NCBI RefSeq assembly: GCF_000422485.1
Contig: NZ_AULW01000001.1
Location: 124,001-188,000, forward strand
DNA length: 64,000 nt
Origin: Paenibacillus pasadenensis DSM 19293
GTDB taxonomy: Bacteria > Bacillota > Bacilli > Paenibacillales > Paenibacillaceae
Reading direction: 5' to 3'
Shown here in pieces: positions 59,862 to 64,000 of the stretch (the first letter of the stretch is position 1; every line of letters starts with the position of its first letter). The position numbers and the translations under genes are program-made. The notes beneath the pieces were generated by a model that saw nothing but the letters and a program-made list of their open reading frames with translations, was not told the origin of the DNA and made no database searches.

Positions 59862-61223
59862 TTACTTGCTGAGAGTTGTCCAGCGTCCGTCCGCGCCGAG
59901 CGACTGCAGCCGTCCGTCCGCGATCAGCGCGGCGCGCTTGCCGTCCTTGGACAGCGTCAGGCCGTAGGCGCCTTCCGGAGCGGCAGCCAGCTTCGTCACC
60001 GCTTCGGTGGACTCGTCCAGCACGTAGACCGACGTTTCGGTCAGGATGCCGATGAAGCTGCCCGCCTGGACGGCTTCCAGCACGTCCTCTTTGTCGAAGG
60101 CGGTTTTCGCTTGCTCGCCTTTTTGCGAGACGAGCGTGGAGATCGTCTTCTCGTCGCCGGCCTTCACATAATAAACAGTGCCGGATGCGGAGCGCTGGAT
60201 GAACAGCTTGTCCTCGTCGCCCTTGGTCAGAGCGGCCGGCTTGGCGTCAGCGGCGCCAAGCGCCAGATCGAACAGCTGCGGGCTCGTGCCGGCCAAGTCG
60301 ATCGCGACATCGTCGAGGCTGACGTCCTTGTTCGCATCGGCGGTCACCTTGCCGGTCTTCACGACCGAATACGTCAGGCCCGCTCCGTTCACGGACAGGT
60401 CGCCCTTGTACTCGACCTTGTCGTCCAGCACCTTGGACACTTTGCCGTCTTCGAGGGAAATCGCCGCGATGACAGAGGTTTTGTCGCCTTGCAGGAAGAA
60501 CAGGCTCTTGCCGTCCGGCGCCCATTGCAGATTGCTCTTGATGCTCGTGTCCGTGCCGAGCTTGCGCATCGTCCGCGCCGCCAGATCGACGATCCGCACG
60601 ACGCCGTCAGCATCCGCGAACGCCGCCGAGGCGCCGTCCGGCGAGACGACCAGCTCGGAAGCGCCGTTCGAGGTGAGCAGCTGTGTCCGCGCTCCGGTCG
60701 CCGGGTCGACGATGTAGTCGAGGCGGCCGTCCTCCGTCGTGACGGATGCGATCAGTCCGCTGCCTGCCCATTGGACCGAGTCGACCGCATCGAGCAGGTC
60801 GAGCGTCTCGATCGACCAGCCGTCCGCTCCGCCCTTCCACGTCGCTCCGAGAGCGGCCGCATAGGCGCCAGGCTCGATGTAGTTGACCTGCTTCCAGCTC
60901 GTGACGGCGCTGGACAGAGCGACCGGACCTTCGTCCGTCTGGATCTGCTTGGAGCCGGCTTGCAGCAGCAGCGTGCGGTCTCCGAGCGTGACGCGCACGC
61001 CGGCTCCGCCGGGAAGAACCTCCAGCTCGGCGCCGAGAGCATGGGCGAGATCAGCGGCGGACAGCAGCTGGCTGCCCCCCTGGACGATCGAGCGTACGAT
61101 CACTTCGTTTCCATTGACGCTGATCGTGGCTTGCTTCGCTTCGGCCGCGGACACCGCTGTTGCCGCACCGGCTCCGATCGCGGCGACCAGCGCCGCTGCA
61201 ATTGCTTTAGATCCTCTGTTCAT
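59862..61223 (-). CDS. Secreted beta-propeller protein with stalk domain
   Basis: A 453-residue exported protein. Signal peptide MNRGSKAIAAALVAAIGAGAATAVSAAEA. Residues about 30-130 resemble the copper-amine-oxidase-N/stalk domain (VNGNEVIVRSIVQGGSQLLSAADLAHALG). The rest has TolB-like propeller units: WAPDGKSLFFLQGD, VVSPDGASAAFAD, TLSKDGKRAALI. ATG 61223 has GGGTGAAGAG upstream; the frame is open to 61265. The position directly before pstS suggests cotranscription, but a role in phosphate uptake is not shown. Confidence 0.78.
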   Translation of the reverse strand: MNRGSKAIAAALVAAIGAGAATAVSAAEAKQATISVNGNEVIVRSIVQGGSQLLSAADLAHALGAELEVLPGGAGVRVTLGDRTLLLQAGSKQIQTDEGPVALSSAVTSWKQVNYIEPGAYAAALGATWKGGADGWSIETLDLLDAVDSVQWAGSGLIASVTTEDGRLDYIVDPATGARTQLLTSNGASELVVSPDGASAAFADADGVVRIVDLAARTMRKLGTDTSIKSNLQWAPDGKSLFFLQGDKTSVIAAISLEDGKVSKVLDDKVEYKGDLSVNGAGLTYSVVKTGKVTADANKDVSLDDVAIDLAGTSPQLFDLALGAADAKPAALTKGDEDKLFIQRSASGTVYYVKAGDEKTISTLVSQKGEQAKTAFDKEDVLEAVQAGSFIGILTETSVYVLDESTEAVTKLAAAPEGAYGLTLSKDGKRAALIADGRLQSLGADGRWTTLSK

Positions 61224-61385
61224 GGTTGGCTCTTCACCCTTCTTTGCGACTATTGTCCCGTACAAGCTGATCCTAAGGCATAATTGTTTAGGCTATATTT
61301 GGAATTTTTAACGATTATGTAAAGGAAAGACCCAGGCGAAAGGGGGCTTCGGTCGCATATGCTACCGGGAAGGGAGAAGGTCCGC

Positions 61386-61724
61386 ATGCCTAAATACCGC
61401 ATCATCGTCGATCTGTCCGATCGCGCGCTCTATCTGCTGGACGGAGATATTGTCGTGAGGCAGTTTCCGATTGCTGTCGGCAAGATGCTGACCCGGACTC
61501 CGACCGGAGAGTACACGATCATCAACAAGCAGCTGAATCCGGGCGGGCCGTTCGGAGCGCTATGGATGGGGCTGTCGAAGCCTCACTACGGCATTCATGG
61601 CACGAACGATCCCGCCTCCATCGGGCGCGCAGTCTCTCATGGCTGCATCCGCATGCACAACGAGGACGTGCTCGAGCTTTCGGCGCTCGTGCCGCTCGGG
61701 ACCAGAGTCACGATCCGTCCCTGA
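61386..61724 (+). CDS. L,D-transpeptidase (YkuD family)
   Basis: A 112-residue enzyme consisting of the YkuD domain only. The catalytic block is [20 protein letters not shown] with the nucleophile Cys in [24 protein letters not shown] opens the domain. These enzymes make 3-3 peptidoglycan crosslinks or attach proteins. No signal peptide is visible, as in some small homologues. ATG 61386 has GGGAG nine bases upstream; ATG 61359 has no site. Confidence 0.88.
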   Translation: MPKYRIIVDLSDRALYLLDGDIVVRQFPIAVGKMLTRTPTGEYTIINKQLNPGGPFGALWMGLSKPHYGIHGTNDPASIGRAVSHGCIRMHNEDVLELSALVPLGTRVTIRP

Positions 61725-61837
61725 GCCGCAACCATTCGCTCCTGGACTGCGTCTGTAACGGCAGAATGGTCTTTGCTTGCCGGGCCGAGTTTTGGGCCAA
61801 CCTACAGATAGCGGAATCGAGAAGGGAGCGAGGGAAG

Positions 61838-62821
61838 ATGACGAGGAATAGAAAGAAAAGCCGGCTGCTGGCCGGCGGTCTGGCAGCGGCGCTGCTGCTG
61901 GCGGCCGCGCCGCTCCATGCCGGCGCTTTTGCCGATGTGGAAGCGGATCCGAACGCGGCCGCCATCCGCAGCTTGGAACAGGCCGGGCTGCTGAGCGGCG
62001 GAGACGGCAAGTTCCGGCCGGCGGAGGCGCTGACGAATGCGGAAGGAATAGCTCTGCTCGTGAAGGCGTTCGGACTCAATCTGGACCGGATCCGGTTCAT
62101 TCAGGCTCCGCAGGCGAGCCAGTACTATCCGGGCATGAGCGACAGCGCATGGTATTCGGAGTCGTTTCTGATCGGCGCGGCGCTCGGCGTCGGGCTGCCG
62201 AAGGACGTGAAGCCGGGCGCGCCGATGTCCCGCGAGACGTTCGCGGCGCTGCTGCTGCAGGCGATGAAGGCGGCTGACGGCGGGTGGAGCGGAGCAAAAG
62301 GCGAGGCGCCCGAGGACGATTCCGCGGTCGGAAGCGCCTATCGGGACAGCGTGCTCGAGCTGATCGGCGCGGGTCTGCCGCTGCTCGATCCGTCGGGAAA
62401 TTTCCAGCCCAAAAAGGCCGTCTCGCGCAGCGACGCGGCAGCCTGGGTCGAAGGAGGAAGGAAGCTCGTGAAAGGCATAAAACCGGAAAGCGAATCTCCC
62501 TCTCCCGTCTCGCCGCTTGCAGGCGTCGAGCTGACGACGGCGAAGCTGGCGGACGGCGTCGTCAAAGTGACCGTATCCGCTCAAGCACCGAATCCCGGCT
62601 ACGGCATCCGGATCGCCTCGATCCGCTTCGACGGCGGACAGGCGATCGTGAGCGTCGCCGTCGTACGGCCGAAGCCGGGCCAGATGTACCCGCAGGTCAT
62701 CACCGAGGTGAGCGCCGACACGTATGTCGACGAAGCTTATACGGCCGTGCTCGACGAAGCGGCGGCCAGCAGCGGCGAGCCGCTCAAGGGAGGAATCCTG
62801 CCCGGGAAAAATGCACGCTGA
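61838..62821 (+). CDS. SLH-domain protein with PrcB-like C-terminus
   Basis: A 327-residue secreted protein. Signal MTRNRKKSRLLAGGLAAALLLAAAPLHAGAFA. Two S-layer-homology-like units follow (about 33-90, with AAIRSLEQAGLLSGGDGKFRPAEALTNAEGIALLVKAFGL, and 140-205). The C-terminal part, NPGYGIRIASIRFDGGQAIVSVAVVRPKPGQMYPQVITEVSADTYV, resembles the protease-complex subunit PrcB domain. ATG 61838 follows GAGGGAAG. The last 38 bases overlap the converging radical SAM gene. Confidence 0.78.
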   Translation: MTRNRKKSRLLAGGLAAALLLAAAPLHAGAFADVEADPNAAAIRSLEQAGLLSGGDGKFRPAEALTNAEGIALLVKAFGLNLDRIRFIQAPQASQYYPGMSDSAWYSESFLIGAALGVGLPKDVKPGAPMSRETFAALLLQAMKAADGGWSGAKGEAPEDDSAVGSAYRDSVLELIGAGLPLLDPSGNFQPKKAVSRSDAAAWVEGGRKLVKGIKPESESPSPVSPLAGVELTTAKLADGVVKVTVSAQAPNPGYGIRIASIRFDGGQAIVSVAVVRPKPGQMYPQVITEVSADTYVDEAYTAVLDEAAASSGEPLKGGILPGKNAR

Positions 62822-63593
62822 CGTCCGGGCTTGCCAGCAGCGACTCATAGAACCGGTCCGCGGCGGCCGGCGCATAGTCGGCCTCGAGGCCGAGGGAACG
62901 GTACTGCTCCCTCATGCCGAGCTGGCCGGAGCGCCGGCCGCCGCTGCCGTCTCCGCGGTGGAAGTCGTCGACGACGATGCGCGGCGCCTCGCGGACGAGA
63001 CGGCTTGCGAACCGCTCCGTATGGGGCAGCAGCGGCGAGACGGCCGCCTGCACGGGAATGCCCGCCTCGCGCAGCTCCTTCAGCGCGCGCCAGCGGGCGG
63101 CGAGCGGCGGCGCCTGCGGCGTGAACCGGCGGCGCATCGCCTCGTCGTCCGTCTCGATCGTCACGCTCGCGCGCAGCCTGCCGCCGAAGCGGGCCAGCAG
63201 CTCCTTGTCCCGCAGGATCAAGGCGCTGCGCGTCTGCAGCAGGATGAACTCCGGCGGGCGCTCCAGCATGAGCTCGAGCAGCGAAGCGGTCGTGCGCGCC
63301 TGCGCCTCCGCGGGCTGGTACGGATCGGTCGCCGAGCCGAAAAAGAGCCGGATCGGTCCTTTGTCTGATTCGCGGCTCCATTCGCGCCGGAACGAGGCCG
63401 CATCGAGCTTCTTGACGTCGACCCAGCTGCCCCACGGCTCGGCCCGGAACAGTCCGACCGGCATCCGGCGGACATAGCAGTAGCTGCAGCCGAAGCTGCA
63501 GCCCGTGTACGGATTGAGCGTATGCGTATAGCCTTCGAGATAGCCTGCCGCAGGATTGAGCCAGCGGGCCGGCCGTTTCGCCGGGCCGCTCAT
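62784..63593 (-). CDS. Radical SAM protein (Rv2578c/SplB-like)
   Basis: A 269-residue radical SAM enzyme. The [4Fe-4S] motif is CSFGCSYC (CxxxCxxC) after [35 protein letters not shown] and [17 protein letters not shown] are typical of the Rv2578c/photolyase-like group. Substrate unknown. ATG 63593 overlaps the ung stop (ATGA), so it is translationally coupled to ung, hinting at DNA repair. The 3' end overlaps the SLH gene by 38 bases. Confidence 0.85.
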   Translation of the reverse strand: MSGPAKRPARWLNPAAGYLEGYTHTLNPYTGCSFGCSYCYVRRMPVGLFRAEPWGSWVDVKKLDAASFRREWSRESDKGPIRLFFGSATDPYQPAEAQARTTASLLELMLERPPEFILLQTRSALILRDKELLARFGGRLRASVTIETDDEAMRRRFTPQAPPLAARWRALKELREAGIPVQAAVSPLLPHTERFASRLVREAPRIVVDDFHRGDGSGGRRSGQLGMREQYRSLGLEADYAPAAADRFYESLLASPDVSVHFSRAGFLP

Positions 63594-64000
63594 CGGGCGC
63601 CGCGCTCGTGCCCGGCGGCGGCTTCGTCGCGAGCGGCCGGCTCGGCCGTCCGGCACCAATCGATCGGCTCCATGCCGTGCTTTTCCAAAAAAGCGTTCGC
63701 CTTGGAGAAGGGCCGGCTGCCCAGGAAGCCGCGATGGGCCGAGAACGGACTCGGATGCGGCGTAGACAGCAGCAGATGCCGGCTCCCGTCCAGAAAAGCG
63801 GCCTTGTTCTGCGCATGCTTGCCCCAGAGCAGGAACACCGCCGGACGCTCCCTTTCGCCGATCAGCCGCACGATGCGGTCCGTGAACCGCTCCCAGCCGA
63901 GCCCCTGATGCGAAGCGGCTTGTCCCCGCCGCACGGTGAGCACGTTGTTGAGCAGCAGCACGCCCTGGCGCGCCCAGCCGCGCAGGTCGCCGCTCTCGGG
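63590..64000 (-). CDS. ung: Uracil-DNA glycosylase, partial
   Basis: The C-terminal 136 residues of a family 1 uracil-DNA glycosylase; the start is beyond the right edge. It removes uracil from DNA in base-excision repair. The mark is [24 protein letters not shown], the leucine/DNA-intercalation loop, after [49 protein letters not shown] precedes it. The tail after [10 protein letters not shown] is longer than usual and Ala/Arg-rich. It is coupled to the radical SAM gene. Confidence 0.95.
   Translation of the reverse strand, partial: PESGDLRGWARQGVLLLNNVLTVRRGQAASHQGLGWERFTDRIVRLIGERERPAVFLLWGKHAQNKAAFLDGSRHLLLSTPHPSPFSAHRGFLGSRPFSKANAFLEKHGMEPIDWCRTAEPAARDEAAAGHERGAR

Overview
The window looks like chromosome from a GC-rich, endospore-forming Bacillales bacterium, most likely Paenibacillus or a close relative. 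Reasons: genes start at strong AGGAGG-type ribosome binding sites with frequent GTG and TTG starts; there is a GerA-type germinant receptor operon, a Spo0E-like peptide and a bacilliredoxin; and the order rpsD, tyrS, acsA, acuA, acuC, ccpA, ytxJ is that of Bacillus subtilis, although the bases are far more GC-rich. This is core chromosome; no transposase, integrase or CRISPR array was seen.

Layout. 1-5.1 kb: a partial unknown gene, ylbG and ylbF (ricF), and a translationally coupled pair made of an XPB-like helicase and a helicase-associated protein. 5.1-12.6 kb: M20 amidohydrolase, YugN protein, ftsW, an Asp23-type protein, a Ca2+/H+ exchanger, ylaN, an HPr-fold protein lacking the phosphorylatable histidine, an M29 aminopeptidase and a lipoprotein. 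12.7-28.2 kb: rpsD with a long leader, a sigma-W-type flotillin operon, tyrS behind a T-box, a class A penicillin-binding protein, the acetyl-CoA synthetase control cluster (acsA, acuA, acuC), ccpA coupled to mtnN, ytxJ/brxC, a zinc-ribbon protein and a DJ-1/PfpI protein. 28.2-38 kb: glucose PTS (ptsG-ptsI), a CoA-binding protein, aroA, aroK, gnd and gntK. 38-45.9 kb: small conserved proteins, an MFS carrier and speA, among three different short repeat arrays. 46-50 kb: small membrane, secreted and holin-like proteins and a DHA2 drug-efflux pump with a divergent TetR regulator. 50-56.8 kb: arabinofuranosidase, a markedly AT-richer germination operon with a sigma-G-like promoter, tRNA-Val, a VanZ protein, a Spo0E-like peptide. 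57-64 kb: pstS-pstC-pstA without pstB, a secreted propeller protein, an L,D-transpeptidase, an SLH/PrcB-like protein, a radical SAM enzyme and a partial ung.

Functional threads. Carbon control runs through the window: CcpA itself, candidate cre sites at the HPr-like gene and acsA, the glucose PTS, gluconate and 6-phosphogluconate enzymes, and acetylation/deacetylation of AcsA by AcuA and AcuC. Cell-envelope functions (FtsW, PBP, flotillin/NfeD, L,D-transpeptidase, SLH protein) and sporulation/germination functions (RicF, GerA-type operon, Spo0E-like peptide) form two further threads.

The least explained signals are a seven-copy 52-bp hairpin array (about 40373-40736), a four-copy 42-bp array ending at the promoter of a secreted protein (45011-45178), three GTAACC/GGTTAC inverted repeats (38291-38435), the His-less HPr-like protein with a cre-like site at its predicted transcription start, an EPSP synthase with unusual active-site residues, and the AT-rich germination operon.
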